From Adiantum capillus-veneris (Eukaryota; Streptophyta; Polypodiopsida; Polypodiales; Pteridaceae): a stretch of DNA of 64,000 nt. The position numbers and the translations under genes are program-made. The notes beneath the pieces were generated by a model, which was not told where the DNA came from, did no database searches, and was given only the letters and a program-made list of their open reading frames with translations. Positions 22,132-34,184 of this stretch are shown here, piece after piece. Numbering within the stretch: the stretch's first letter is position 1; each line of letters begins with the position of its first letter. The stretch is from assembly GCA_014529385.2 (NCBI GenBank), contig CM043942.1, positions 64,726,184 to 64,790,183 of the forward strand. The letters are read 5' to 3'.

Positions 22132-23246
22132 ACTTAGCCATTAACATAAGCCCAAGTCTACACTTAGCCATTAACATAAGCCCAAGCCTACACTTTCTCC
22201 TAAAGGGAGACTAGCCATTCTTGCAACAAGCTACCCTTGGAAGATCAACTCTAATCAAAGAAGGTCTTACACTTGGTGTATCAATCAAAGTGGAATTATC
22301 CACTCTTCTTCTCTCTCCCATCAATAATGGTGCTGAAGGTTTTCAAGTAAGATGTGTTCTACATTGATGTTTTCTTGATTTCTTGTTGTTTTCATTTTCA
22401 TCTCTAATCCAACATATATATATATGTATCTAATCTCATCTCCTTAACCAAACCTATCTCTCTCATTCTTAGTAATTCATCCTCTCTAGGTTCTCTTGCT
22501 ACAGGTACATCTCTCCCCGCAGTATCCTTATTGCCTACAGGCAAGAATAGGGCTTGGGAGGGAAACTTCTCATCTCTTCACTTCTCTCATATCTACATTT
22601 CTCACATACTATCCTAGATGAATAACCCACATGTTGTCATTTCTATCGCTTTCACTCTGTACGATCTATTACAATTAATGTATGGATTAGCCGTAAAATA
22701 CACTTTCAACAACATATAGTGTTTCTCTTTGGCCCAGAAAGGCTTAATGAAATACTTCTATCATCGGATCCCATCATACTACCTCTCATAGACTATAATT
22801 TTTCTTTTGATGTAAGCGTAGTTATCTTGCTATGAACGAAGAGGATTTGTACACACAATTAATCCCAATCACTAGACAAAATATATATATTATGGTAAGC
22901 ACAAAACTACAATTCCAAAGAACAATTCGTAGCCTATTTAGTCAGTCAAGATTGGATGCCATTAACTCATCTATTAACCCTTTCATATTACCCATGATAC
23001 GATATGACCATAGCCTTGATGTTTTCATCTTCGTATTGTTTTAACATTTTCTTTTGCGTTCTTTCTTTGTGTGTGTGTGAGTGTAAGAGAGAAAGAGTGA
23101 GTCTTCTTTGATTGCACTTCTTTCCAAATCCTAGTCTTCATGGCATCTATGGTTTAACTCCTTCATATAGTTTTTGTTGAGTTCTCTCACAAACTCTCAC
23201 AGCCATAAGCCCGGTGCTTTCCTGGCAAGACCGCAAATTTCTCGAC
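22132..23246 (+). repeat. Direct repeat B (about 1.1 kb)
   Basis: Second copy of the repeat described at 20645-21826, with small indels and a short internal duplication at its start (CTTAGCCATTAACATAAGCC occurs twice near 22132-22170). It ends at ATTTCTCGAC (23246), immediately followed by the truncated gag-pol frame of Gypsy-3 on the minus strand. Confidence 0.85.
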
Positions 23247-23249
23247 AGC

Positions 23250-26050
23250 GTAATTAAAATCCCTGATTCCTTCAAGCTTGGATTTTTGTTTTTTCACCAT
23301 TTCTTGCGTGATTCTTACAAAATTTTGATAAGCTTCCAGCTTAGCTGCTTCCATGTCTGGAGATGGATAGTTTTTCCACTTGTTTTCTATGTTTTCGTCT
23401 GCTTTAAGTCCTGCTTGGTAGGCTTCCAAGGCGGAATTAATAGTCTTGAAACTTTTATCAACTAGAATGGATCCTCCAAATTTCACGGTTGTTTCCTTGA
23501 GTTCACTGCCAGTTTCTTTCAACTTGTCTTGGGCTAGCTTCTTTGCTTTCTCTTCGATTTCATCCCTTTGTTTTTGTTTTCTCATCTTATATCTTTTGCT
23601 TCTGCTCCTTTTGATTATTTCAGAAGAAAATTTTTTGTTCTCCAAATCATTAGAGGACTTGTGTTTCTTTTTCTTTGCCTGGGCTCTAGTGATTACCTTG
23701 ATTGGAACAATCGGTTCACTATTTGATGAGCTACTACGCATCACTTGGACTACATTTACTACGGTTTTACCCTTGTTCAAAGGAATTTTAGGAAAATCTT
23801 CTGAAAAATTTCCTCCCTTTTTGCAACATTATATGCAATAGGCTTCAATTGGTTTGAGGTTTTTGTCAGGCTCTAGACATTCATTTTTCCAATGATCATC
23901 AACACCACAGTTCTGACAGTTTCCTGTTCTAGGATTCATCATGGGTCTTCCCATGGGAGACACCTTGATTAGATATATAATACATCGGTGCTAGCTCTAG
24001 TGGAGCATAAGTCACAGTCGCTTCCATTGGTGGTGGATGTGTATTATACCAATCTCCTTCTACCATTACTGTAGATGGACTAGGCTCTACATAGGGTGTA
24101 ACAAGCACTAATGCGTGTTCATCTGTGACTCCTTCAGAGTGAATGTACTTTAAAGTCACTCCATTATGTCTTGGATATGGAGGTTGTTGTCCCAACACAG
24201 GTTGAGGTCTTTCCATACCCATTGGTGGTCTTTGAACTTGGGCCATATTAGGCTGATATCTGTACATGGGTTGTCCTTGTGGTCTCATGGGCACGTACTC
24301 AACATTCCCATCATACTTTGGTTTAAGGTAGCACTCATGGGTCTCATGGTTGGTCCATTTACCATTGATTGGACAAAATTTTTGTGGCCTAATTGGTTGT
24401 CCATGTGGATGTATCCCTTGTCCTGGTCCTCTCATACGTGCTTTTTGCATATTGTTCATCATGTCATTCATACTTTTTAGCATATCTTCTATGGCTGAGA
24501 GTGGTGCCGCAACAGTCGTTCCCACTTGTGCTGGTTTTGTGGACGCTGTCTTCTCACTTTGGTTATCCTTAGGGACATCTTCTTCATTGAAGATCTCGCA
24601 ATTGTCTCCTAGGTCAATAACATCAGACATACACGCTTCTAGGGTTGTATGCTTTTACTATAGAGTATAGCATGAAGTTCTTTGTTTAGAAGTCCCTCAA
24701 GAAACAAAGGTACAAGTTGTTCTTCTACAGGTATCTCCATCTCTGGGCATCTGGCAATGTATTGTTTCATTCGAGTTGCACAATTCCTAACAGACTCACC
24801 ATGTTTCTGTTTAAAGCTGTAGATTTGAGCTACCGTATTATGTTTGATCCCATTTTTGGAACAAGAAGCTATAAATCCTTGAGCTAATATGTTCAAGTCC
24901 ATGATTGACCTTGGTAGAATGTTTTCGAATCATGTCAAAGCTTTTCCTTCTAATGTCATTTCAAACCCCTCAAATTGAGTATGGAAATCGAATATACGCT
25001 CTGCTCTTAGCACTTGCTTAAAGCTTGCTAAGTGGTCGTATGGATCCCTTGATCCGTTGTATTTTCTGACCCATTTTTGATTATCATCTGGTCTGATGCG
25101 TCTATTTGGTTCAACTCGAGGTCTTCTGGGAGTTGGTCCTGTTCCGAGTCGTTCAAACCAGTCTGTTGGAAATAGTGACTCATGTAGCTTTGGACTGGCC
25201 ATAGTGTCACCCGGTTTTCTACGTAATGAGGTGGTTTTTGGTTTCTTCACATTACTCTCAGATGATATCTCACGGTGTTCATCTCTTGGAATTTTTTTTG
25301 GTCCTTGTCCCAATATCCAATCCTGGATGGAATACCCTTGGTATTTGGTTTGTTCTACCTTCTCAGGAGTCATCACATCAAAGTTGTTGTTATAACAAAC
25401 CCTAAACAGGTAGGTTGGTAGGTTTGTTGATCCCTTATCTTTGATCTTGAAAATATAGATGATCTTCATGGCCGTTAATTGCCCTAGTTTGGCATGAGAA
25501 GTCCACAAAAGATCTTCTATGTTTCTATCTTCCCAACAATAGACTCCGATCCTAAGATTGTCTGTACTAAGCTGTTTCAAAGGCTTCAAGTCTACTTGAT
25601 CGTATCCCTCGAATTATAAAGTTGGTGATCCTTCTTTTGTTGACATATCTTGGATTATGGGTTTACTTCTAATCCCCATTTGTCTATCGCGTAAGGGTTT
25701 TTGACTTGTAAATACTGAGTTCAGTTTCGATCCATGTACATTTTTTCCTCTTCTTCCAACTCAATACCATGGTCATCAATGTGAATATCATACTCCTCCT
25801 TAGGGTTCAAGTAAACCTGGGCTCCATGACGGTTAGTCTTGTAAAAAGATAGTATATGTTTATAGCGCATTGTCGTTCCGGTTTCTGAGTGAGTCGAGTA
25901 AGAAGACAATTCTGAAAAAGTGTCCGAGACTTCTTCCGGAATTGTGTGCAAGGAATTGCCTTGATTCACGCTTTCTTTGGTAGATACTTTACTGGAGGTT
26001 TCTCTAAGTATGCCTTGATTTCCTAGTACACGACCAGATCTAAGGTTCAT
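23250..26050 (-). pseudogene. Gypsy-3 gag and gag-pol linker
   Basis: An ATG at 26050 opens an acidic leader protein (to 25721). After stops and a frame change, 25589-24639 holds the gag core: PTDWFERLG, YNGSRDPYDHLASFKQVL and FEMTLEGKALT followed by TGA where Trp of the conserved ALTWF motif is expected, then QIYSFKQKHGESVRNCATRM. A Pro/Met/Gln-rich part follows (24630-23929). At about 23890-23930 there is a perfect CCHC zinc knuckle, CQNCGVDDHWKNEC. The last part (23780-23250) is a Lys-rich linker with VITRAQAKKKK. The protein would package element RNA into particles. Several stops and three frames make it inactive. Confidence 0.8.
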
Positions 26051-28455
26051 ATAGACTTATGAAGCCATGGATAGAGTACTCACCTTTGGATTGACTTGTC
26101 ATCAATTTTCACTTGATTCAATTGCAACTTTCTGTCAGGCCACGGATTCCTCGTCTGCAACCTGATTCAAGTACAAACTTGATCAAGTTAGCTATTCTTC
26201 TATAAAGACAGTAGAGTTTTTGCTATTCTCGTGATTGGTCTCTATGTATCACTTCAATACAAGCTATGAGAGTAGAAAAATTTGACTTGAGCAAAAATCC
26301 AAGGTTTGATCTGCAACCTGGAAACTGAGTGTACATGTATCAATTTTGATCCGATTGAACCCAAAATTTCCATGTGGCTTTATATAATGTTGGTCTATCA
26401 TTGTATAAGTTCAAAAGTAAAATTGATATCTCTGGATAGCAGAAGTAAATGATCGCGATTATTTACTTTTGTCAGTTTTTTACACTTTTTTGATTTGTTT
26501 GGCAAGTATAAAACTTGTTAGAGTCCCTGGACAAGTTTGGACAAAATCTCATCAAGTTTATTAACTGTTTGGTGTCCGCAGACTCTGATTTCGAGAATCT
26601 GGCTTAAGTCTCACTTTTGGGATCCAAATTTCACCAAAATTGATTTGTGAGGTCTATCTGATATGCTTGACCTTGTGATACACTCAAATTTGCAAAATCA
26701 TCAAGTTTTGAAGCAAATGTAAATAATCGCGATTATTTCCTCCAGCTATATTTTTGCAAGTTTTTGCCCCAACTTTGACATAGATCTTAAAAGCACCTTA
26801 AGCTAAGGCCACTAGCGAATTTTCATCAAGTTTGGAATTTTTGGTCAATGGTCCTCAATTCTCTATCCGTAGACTAACTTTGCAATTTTAGTCACAAAAT
26901 CCACTCCAGTGATCCAAATCTTATCAATTTTGGTTTGTGGGCTTTTTGGTATGCAGACTTGGTAAAAAAAGTTGAAAAATAGGGCTGATGTAAATAATCG
27001 CAATTATTTACTTCTGAAAATTTTTGGTCAACTGAGCATATACACATGTTTATCACGTCAACATAAGCCTATGAATCAAGTTTCAGCAAGTTTGAATAAA
27101 TTTTCCTCCAATTTACACACAAAATTTAAAAAGTCAGTACAAAATTTAGTTTTTTCTCAATTTTTTGCCAGTTTAGTGATCCAAATCTCTTGGGCCTTTA
27201 CAAAAGTTGTTTGTATACATGCAATGCGTCAATGGTATGAACCTTGGCCAATTTAGAGCATAAAGTTAATAATCATGATTATTGACTTGAGGCTTGAAAT
27301 GAGCACTTCTTTGCAATTTTCTCAAGGACAGTCTTTATATGATGTATTTTAAGCCTATGAATCAAGTCATAATTTAATTTGGCCTAAAATGTCAAGCAAA
27401 AGTAAATAATATGGGTTTTGGCCAAGTCTTGAAATTTTTTACATCGAAGTGTCTTTGAGCTTACCCACTGGTTCAAACAACTCTTAGGCTTACTTTCCAG
27501 TCAGATTGAATGGATTCGAGTCTTTTTGAGCTATTTCTAGCCGTGGACCTGAAATTTTGCAACATCCAATAACAAATCACACTTGATTCTTTTAGAGAGA
27601 GAAATGTTTTGAAATCCACCTCGGAGCCTATTTACCCTACTCCTAGATTCTCATGCAATGGGGTTGTGGAAAGTGTTCACAAACACTCATTTTTTATGTT
27701 TTTCAGAGCCTTGATCGTAAGACTTGTCTCGTCTACCAATCATTCTCCAAATACTAATCTAAATCTTGAGTCCTACAATCCTAAAGGTACTCAGCAAGTA
27801 CGATTACTTCCAAGCTACCTCTACACAGCAAAAGACGACAATCTTAAGCTATGCGGTTTCTAAAAGAAAGTTTTGCACTCTATGTGAACCTAGAGAAAGT
27901 TAAAGGACAACTACACAAGACGCTCGTGTTATTTCCTAGTTTAGGTCTCTTTGATCCCCGGAAAGGACGCCAAATGTGGGACGCATGTCTAACCTCACCA
28001 TCCTATCTTATTGTAGTATTAGCGAGAACCACGATTAATTTGTCAAATCATGTGACGAAGCTAATCCGACTAGTGCATAGAGGCTACAAGAGGTTGTCAC
28101 TATCTCAGAAAACAACTAACAACTCGCATCTAACTCAAGCTACACTCAAGTGATTAAAATCACCAAAAGCCAATCACTCATCGGCAAGAAAATCACATCC
28201 GTTACAACATCAAATGACATCCGAACGTAATGAAACTTCTAGGACAAGTTTATAAGACCTAAGCACACATGCCTATGGTCTCAAAACCCACTTTAGGTCA
28301 AGTTCTAAAAATCACGATTATTAACAACAGTGGATTTTTGACCTAGTCGTTTTCAACTCAAAATGCATCTAAATGCTTAGCAATGATGCCCCAATATCCC
28401 ACCTATGCTTAGTTTTTAATTGAAAAGTGTAAATTCCTAGTTATGATGAAATTAG
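26051..28455 (-). other. Gypsy-3 untranslated leader with a regularly spaced palindrome
   Basis: No coding sequence is recognised. The palindrome AATAATCGCGATTATT, or a close variant, is centred at about 26455, 26729, 27000 and 27275, that is every 271-275 bp, and weaker forms occur near 28314 and 28703. Flanking sequence between copies is alignable by eye (CAAATTTCACCAAAATTG against CAAATCTTATCAATTTTGG), so this is a diverged tandem repeat of about 273 bp. Confidence 0.6.
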
Positions 28456-28475
28456 GCCGCGGGTCGGCAACGCCA
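28456..28475 (-). promoter_or_regulatory. Candidate primer binding site of Gypsy-3
   Basis: The minus strand reads TGGCGTTGCCGACCCGCGGC. Plant Athila-type elements use TGGCGCCGTTGCCGGGG-like sites complementary to a tRNA 3' end. The match is partial (two bases missing after TGGCG), so this is tentative. Confidence 0.4.
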
Positions 28476-29892
28476 AAATCTATGAAATACTATGAATGGC
28501 TTACGTCAATGCGTATAGCTCTTACTAGCTATTGCAATGCAACAAACACAATCGCAATGTGACAACCGGAGAGGGACTAGGAAGCGTGAGAAGGAGATAA
28601 GTGAGTGGCATTAGCTCCGGCTGTGTATTTCTTATCCAAAAACTTACAAAAATTGTCTTTTATACCTTAGCCAAGGTTTTTGGGTGGTCAAAATTAATAA
28701 TCGCGAGTTCTACCAAAGCTGGGAAATGACTGGCTGATACAATCTAGAAGCTTGTATCCCCGGCTCATTAATTACAGAGTTTATCTAGGAAAGTAGGAGT
28801 TACAATATTCCCGATTTATCAAGACAATAAATGTTTTACAAAGAGAACTCCGACAAATGGTGTCCGTGTTAGCTTGCTCCTAACATATTCTTCACGTGCT
28901 TCATTTATTTGATTTATGCCTCCATAGATTTTATCCTTGACCTTTTGTGCATGGCTATATCACAACCTAGAAAGTACCTTAAAATATTGACTCCAAAATA
29001 CAAAATATATCTTATGCGATAGCAATTTCAATGCTGATAAGTACCGACAAAAGTCAAGAGGCTACAACATGCAATCTTCTCGATGTTTGCTACAAAGATG
29101 AAAAGACAACCCGTTTCTTCAAGCGTAGTTCAAATAAAATCTCCAAATTAAAGCAATCTACAACAAGAGATCACAGTAAATTAGTTTCTCATAATGTCTT
29201 ATGCATATAATCTAAGCATTGGGCAGTTAATAATTTATATGTATGATTCATAAAATCTATCAGTAAACAATATATAATGATGCCTTTTTTGTGGATGTTA
29301 AAGAATGTTGACGAATCAATAGAAGTTTGTGAATAATATACCATGACAATGTAACTATGTAGAAGAATGATGACAAACCAGCATCTTGTTTTTTCAATGG
29401 CCTATGAGTAGAAGAAGAGAGCAAGAAGACCATTTTACTATATTAGTTTCACATTAGAAAAAGAAGAGACAAAGGAGGCCGCCAATTTTCTTCAATGTCT
29501 ACATTAACTAAATGTACAAAGAAGCACTCTAATTCTCTTTATGTACAAACTAGTAGAACACATCTAAGATAATATTCCCGTAGCAAGAAGAGTAGGGTTG
29601 TAAGAGCTAAGAAACAAAACTACCTTCTTGCTCAGGAAAACGTAGCTTGGTTTATGGATCAAGTACGATGAAACTAAAGGGAAAACAATGTGCAACATTT
29701 TATCTACATTATAGAGCTAGCTTCACATCCCATTACTATTTTTTAAAAAAAATTCTCAAAAGGACTTTTAGGTGAAGGAGTTCAATAGATAGACTTGTCA
29801 CCGTCCAGGTTTCCCATTGGTTCCCCTCTCTTTTTTCTACTTTATTCTTAGAAGGTCCACTTGAGGGTCCAATATTCCCCTAATGATTGAAG
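28476..29892. other. No recognised gene; possible 5' LTR of Gypsy-3 and unassigned DNA
   Basis: The stretch is AT-rich with no convincing reading frame on either strand. The part next to 28476 should be the 5' LTR of Gypsy-3 if the primer binding site is correct. A partial ATAATCGCGAG palindrome occurs at about 28698. Confidence 0.4.
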
Positions 29893-31255
29893 AATGGATA
29901 TTTATGAAAGCATCCAAAACAAACGATGTGACATAGCAAAGGGTAGTATGTGACAAAGAGACTCAAGTGAAGTTTATGCCAGAGTTTCTTGACAGTCTAT
30001 GTGCGAGACATCAAGGTGTGTGGGACACCTTTGCTTTGAATAATGGATATTTATGAAAGCATTCAAAACAAAATGATGTGACATAGCAAAGGGTAGTATG
30101 TGACAAAGAGACTCGTGAAGTTTATGCAAGAGTTTCTTGAGAGTCTATGTGTGAGACATCGAGGTGTGTGGGACACCTTTACCAAATTCAAAGAAAGGTA
30201 GAAAGGAATGTATAAAGATGTATCTCACTTTGTAGAGTCTTGTGAAACTTGTCATATGTATTCAAATGTAAGGAATCGTGATGGGTTGCACCCTACTTAC
30301 CCATTAGCCATGGATTACAAGTAAGTAGTAGATTCAAGAACACTAACTTTGGGGGTTTGGAAAATGAGATACAGTAAGAGAAGACCTAACAAATCAAGTG
30401 GAAGGTCATGCATGCACCAAGGACTAAGATTATTGAAGTAGTATGTAAGTTTCTCTTGGAAGATGTGAGTTGGCTATGTTGGGAAAGTAAACTATTGATA
30501 GGAGTGAATCTAGTGCTAAAGAGGCAAGGGACATCTGTTCAAGAATAGGCATCAAGCTTTCTCTTACTACTGCATACAATCATGAAGGGAATGGAAAAAG
30601 TGAGTTAGTACAACCTCTTATCATCAAAGCTTTGGCTAAGTCTTGCGAATGTATAATGATCGAGTGGCCAATTTTTTTGTTAAATGTATTATGGATTGAT
30701 AAAAAATAACACATAGTTCATCTTTGGTTACAATCCCACTGAATTCATGTATGGCCAAAGCCTTGTGATACCAATTGAGGAGATGGTTCTCTCATAGAAT
30801 ATGTTTCCTAGGGATGAGGATATAAGTATGGGAAAGATTCTTGCATTGTGCAAAAGCAGTTGGAAAGAAGTCTTGAGACACTGCTCTTACAATAGCCCGT
30901 CCAAAATTTGCAAGATTAAAGAAAAATGAAAAAAATGTTGTACAAGGATTAGACCAAATCCTATTAAAGAGAGTGATTGGATACTTTTGTATGATATAGC
31001 CTTTATCAAAACAGATACAATTAGAAGGATTGCAAAAAGGTGGTCTGGGTCACATGTGTTGGTATACATGCAATGCCCACCTCAATCAATTTTGCCACCA
31101 TAATATATGTTGTACAATTTCTAAGGCCCGATATGAGGAGAAGCCAATAGTGCACATATATTTGGTGGATTCTAGCTTTGCACACTGATGAGATCTCTAT
31201 TTCTGATTGTGGATGGTACGAAACAAATTCAAGGCAAATTTTAGGGGGCCTTGGG
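29893..31255 (+). pseudogene. Gypsy-5 relic: integrase fragment of the Gypsy-2 family
   Basis: The DNA aligns with the integrase part of Gypsy-2 (18370-19480): shared stretches include GACAAAGAGACTC, AAAGATGTATCTCA, the ACTTGTCATATGTATTCAAATG finger region, CATCAAGCTTTCTCTTACTAC and ATCATCAAAGCTTTGGC, and it continues past the GPY region to GATGGTAC at about 31213. The start is duplicated in tandem: 29893-30041 and 30042-30188 are 149-bp copies. The frame is lost through many indels. Copia-1 interrupts it at 31259. Confidence 0.8.
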
Positions 31256-31258
31256 AGT

Positions 31259-31485
31259 CGTTACCATATAGATGTGGTAGTGATGTGTGCGAACACACTA
31301 GGACTGCCGGGCCATTTTTTCCCTCTTTAGGAGGTTTTTTTCCCTCGAGCATTGTATATATGCCCATCACTCTAGGGCTATCTATGTTCCCATTGCACAC
31401 TAAGTAACACACTTCTATTGTGTGCCTTGAGCTTCCTTCGTCTTCTCCAAGATGTGTTCGTTTCTCTGCAATCCTAATTCCTACA
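31259..31485 (+). repeat. Copia-1 5' LTR
   Basis: 227 bp, from CGTTACCATA (family consensus TGTTACCATA) to CTAATTCCTACA, immediately followed by the primer binding site. TGTATATATG near 31352 is the likely promoter TATA. It matches the Copia-2 LTR in length. Confidence 0.85.
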
Positions 31486-31746
31486 ATTGGTATCAGAGTA
31501 GGTTACGTCCTCCCGCGCATAGTCGCCAGCAGCTCCAGCACATGCCTGCTCACTTTCTCTGATTACAATGAGGTTTGGCAAGCGTTTGCAGGTTGACAAA
31601 TAATTCATGCAAACTCGTAGAGCTCAGTTTGCTCAGATTTTTGAGCCGGGATCATTCGGCCTCTGTTTCCACTACAAGCAAGTCTGCACAGACAATTTCA
31701 TCATTTTGTGCAGAATTTTTGTCAGTGCCGTTTTCCTACGTCATAA

Positions 31747-33806
31747 TTGGATAAGTATAATTACCCTATATGGGCTTATAAGATGCAACACGTTCTTGTG
31801 TCAAAGGGCGTCTGGAATATTGAGCAGGGCATTGATGTACGTCCTGGCTCTGAGGATGTAGGCGATGTCGAGGATGTTGCAGGTCTTGCTGCAAGGATTG
31901 CTACTATTAGAGTTGTTTTGCCTACGATAGAACAAGCTCATAGGGATGTAAAGGATGCACACGCTCATGCATTGATTACGTTGTCTGTGAAGCGCACCAT
32001 TGTTTCGCACATCCATTCAGCAAAACCTGCAAAACAGTCTTGGGATATTTTGGCTGGTCTTTATGAAAATCGCAATGAAGATAAATTTCTTTGCTGTGTA
32101 AAGAGCTAGAGTCGAAGATTATGCATGAGGAAGATGATATGGACACTTTCCTTGCTAGTGTCAAGGATATCAATGAGCAACTTATTTATGTAGGTGAAGT
32201 CATTTTAGAAAGTTCCCTTGTGTAGATTGTTCTTGATGCCTTACAAGATTCTTACCAGAATTTTGCTAGTACTTGGAGACTTATGACCCAAGGAAATCCA
32301 GTAGTTGTCAAGTTTGATGCATTATGCACATTGCTATTGCAAAAGTCACTTTCTAGAAAAAACAGGACTAGGTAGGGTGCAGTTGAACAGGCTTTTATTG
32401 CTTCTCAAAGAAAGGGTGGTAACAGGAATGCAACCACTTCTTATTGTTCTTACTGCGTGTGGCAAAACTTCTGTTTCCAATGCTTCTACTAGCAACACTT
32501 CGTCTGGCAATTTTGGTGATAAGGGAAAAAAGAAGATGCATTGCCATTATTGTAAAGCTAATGATCACTTGATCAAGTTGTGTCCTAAGTTGAAGGCCAA
32601 AGACGCTAAGAAGAAAGAGTGTGGTTCCACTACAAATGCAACCATTTTTTAGTCTTCTATGAAAGGAGACTGTGTTGCTGATGTTGATGTAGAATGGGCT
32701 TTTAGCGCATAGTGCACTTACAAACCTGCTGTCCATGATGCATGCTTATCAATTGTTGTAGATTCACATGTGTTGTATTTTGACAATGGTGCTACAAAGC
32801 ACATTACCTCACATCGTGAATTGTTCACCTCTCTCAAGATTGTCCCTCATGGGAATTCAGTCACTTGTGCCAACAATGCCTCTTATCGGTTCAGAGAGTT
32901 GGAAAGATTGTGCTTACTGCTGCAAATGGAAGTTATTTCACACTTGTTGATGCATTTTATGTACCTAGGATCAAGAAGAATCTTTAGTTTGTATCTGCAC
33001 TTGCTAGACTTGGACTTGTAGTCAAATTTGTGGATGACAGATGTACAGTTCATGATCTCAGTTTTGGTGATGAAATTGTTGCATCTGACTTTTGTGTCAT
33101 GGGCTGTATAAGCTCACTTTGTATGACAAGTGTGGACAAAATTTTGCAAATGTTGTTGCAGATTCAAGGGTTATTTCAGATGCAAAACTTTGGCATGCAC
33201 GTTTTGGTCATCTGAATTTTGCCAGTTTGCTACATTTGCAGAAATCTGATATGGTTGCTTCATTGCCACCTCTTGAAGCACCTGTCAAACATGTTTGTGA
33301 AGGTTGTATATTGGGTAAGATGCAACGTTCTAAGTTTTCAAAGGATGGTTCAGTTCAGGCCACATGCAGGTTGTAGCTTGTGCATAGTGATGTTTGTGGG
33401 CCTATGCACACTCCATCCTTGGGAAATTACCTTTACTTTGTCACTTTCATCGATGATTACTTCAGGCATCCATGGGTATTTCCGCTTAAAGCGAAGTCCA
33501 AAGTTTTTATGTGCTTCAAAGAATTCTGGCTATGGCTGAAAATGTCTCGAAATGTACTATGGGCACCCTCCGTTCGGATCGAGGGGGGGAGTATATGTCT
33601 CATGAATTCAATGAATCTATGGCTAGTCGTGGGATAAAACACCGATGTAGAATGCCTTATACACCTCAACAAAATGGTGTTGCTGAGAGGAAAAATAGGT
33701 CACTTACAAAAATGGCACGATGTATGGTCAAATGTCAAGCTTTGCCGCATTCTTTTTGGCTTGAGGCCATCATGTGTGCCACTTATGTACTAAATAGGTG
33801 TCCTAC
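31747..33806 (+). pseudogene. Copia-1 gag, protease and integrase (first part)
   Basis: Gag begins with the YPIWAYKM block (about 31757) and contains a CCHC knuckle CHYCKANDHLIKLC (about 32540-32582). Protease shows YFDNGATKH (about 32775), with Asn replacing the Ser of DSG. The pre-integrase finger has WHARFGHLN and CEGCILGK (33190-33320); integrase has HSDVCGPM, SDRGGEY and QQNGVAERKN (33380-33690). Breaks include TAG at 32223-32225 and 33374-33376, where the sister Copia-3 has Gln, plus frame changes near 32105, 32450 and 33520. The frame stops at 33806, where Gypsy-4 inserted right after the NRCPT codons. Confidence 0.9.
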
Positions 33807-34184
33807 TGTTGTGGGTTAGGTCAACACATGAACATCATACACAGCAAGAATAACCATCTACTCCACCATACTTCATTACTAACAATTCAGACACAGTAAA
33901 CATGACTACTCAAAAATATCAGAGTAAGCAGAGAATACACTGAATAGTTGCTCCACTGCACCATCATCATCACATTCATATCAGAGAACAGATACATCGT
34001 GCGCAGATACATTCCCCACTTATATAGATAAATCCTACTTAACTACCCAGTCACAAGACATTCAGCAGACTGCAACTGAAAGACAGTTACATCCGACTTA
34101 GCAAAATACAGCTCAGTAAATATCCGATAAGTCAAAATCCGACTTAGCTATTCAGAGTCAGTTTCTAACATGTGCCTCTCAACA
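33807..34184 (-). repeat. Gypsy-4 3' LTR
   Basis: 378 bp, same length as the 5' LTR. On the minus strand the purine-rich CCACCGGGGCGTGCCATG lies immediately upstream and serves as polypurine tract. TATATA occurs at about 34020-34026. Confidence 0.95.

Larger units (their letters stand above)
23247..28475 (-). mobile_element. Gypsy-3: 5' half of a gypsy element with a long leader
   Basis: On the minus strand the order is candidate primer binding site (28456-28475), a 2.4-kb non-coding leader, gag, zinc knuckle, and the start of a gag-pol linker cut off at 23246 by direct repeat B. Protease, RT and integrase are missing. A long leader before gag is typical of the Athila/Tat side of plant gypsy elements. 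The 5' LTR should lie to the right of 28476, but its outer end was not identified. Confidence 0.7.

Noticed and set aside
31488-31498. tRNA gene
   Set aside because: TGGTATCAGAG is the primer binding site complementary to initiator tRNA, with no cloverleaf around it.
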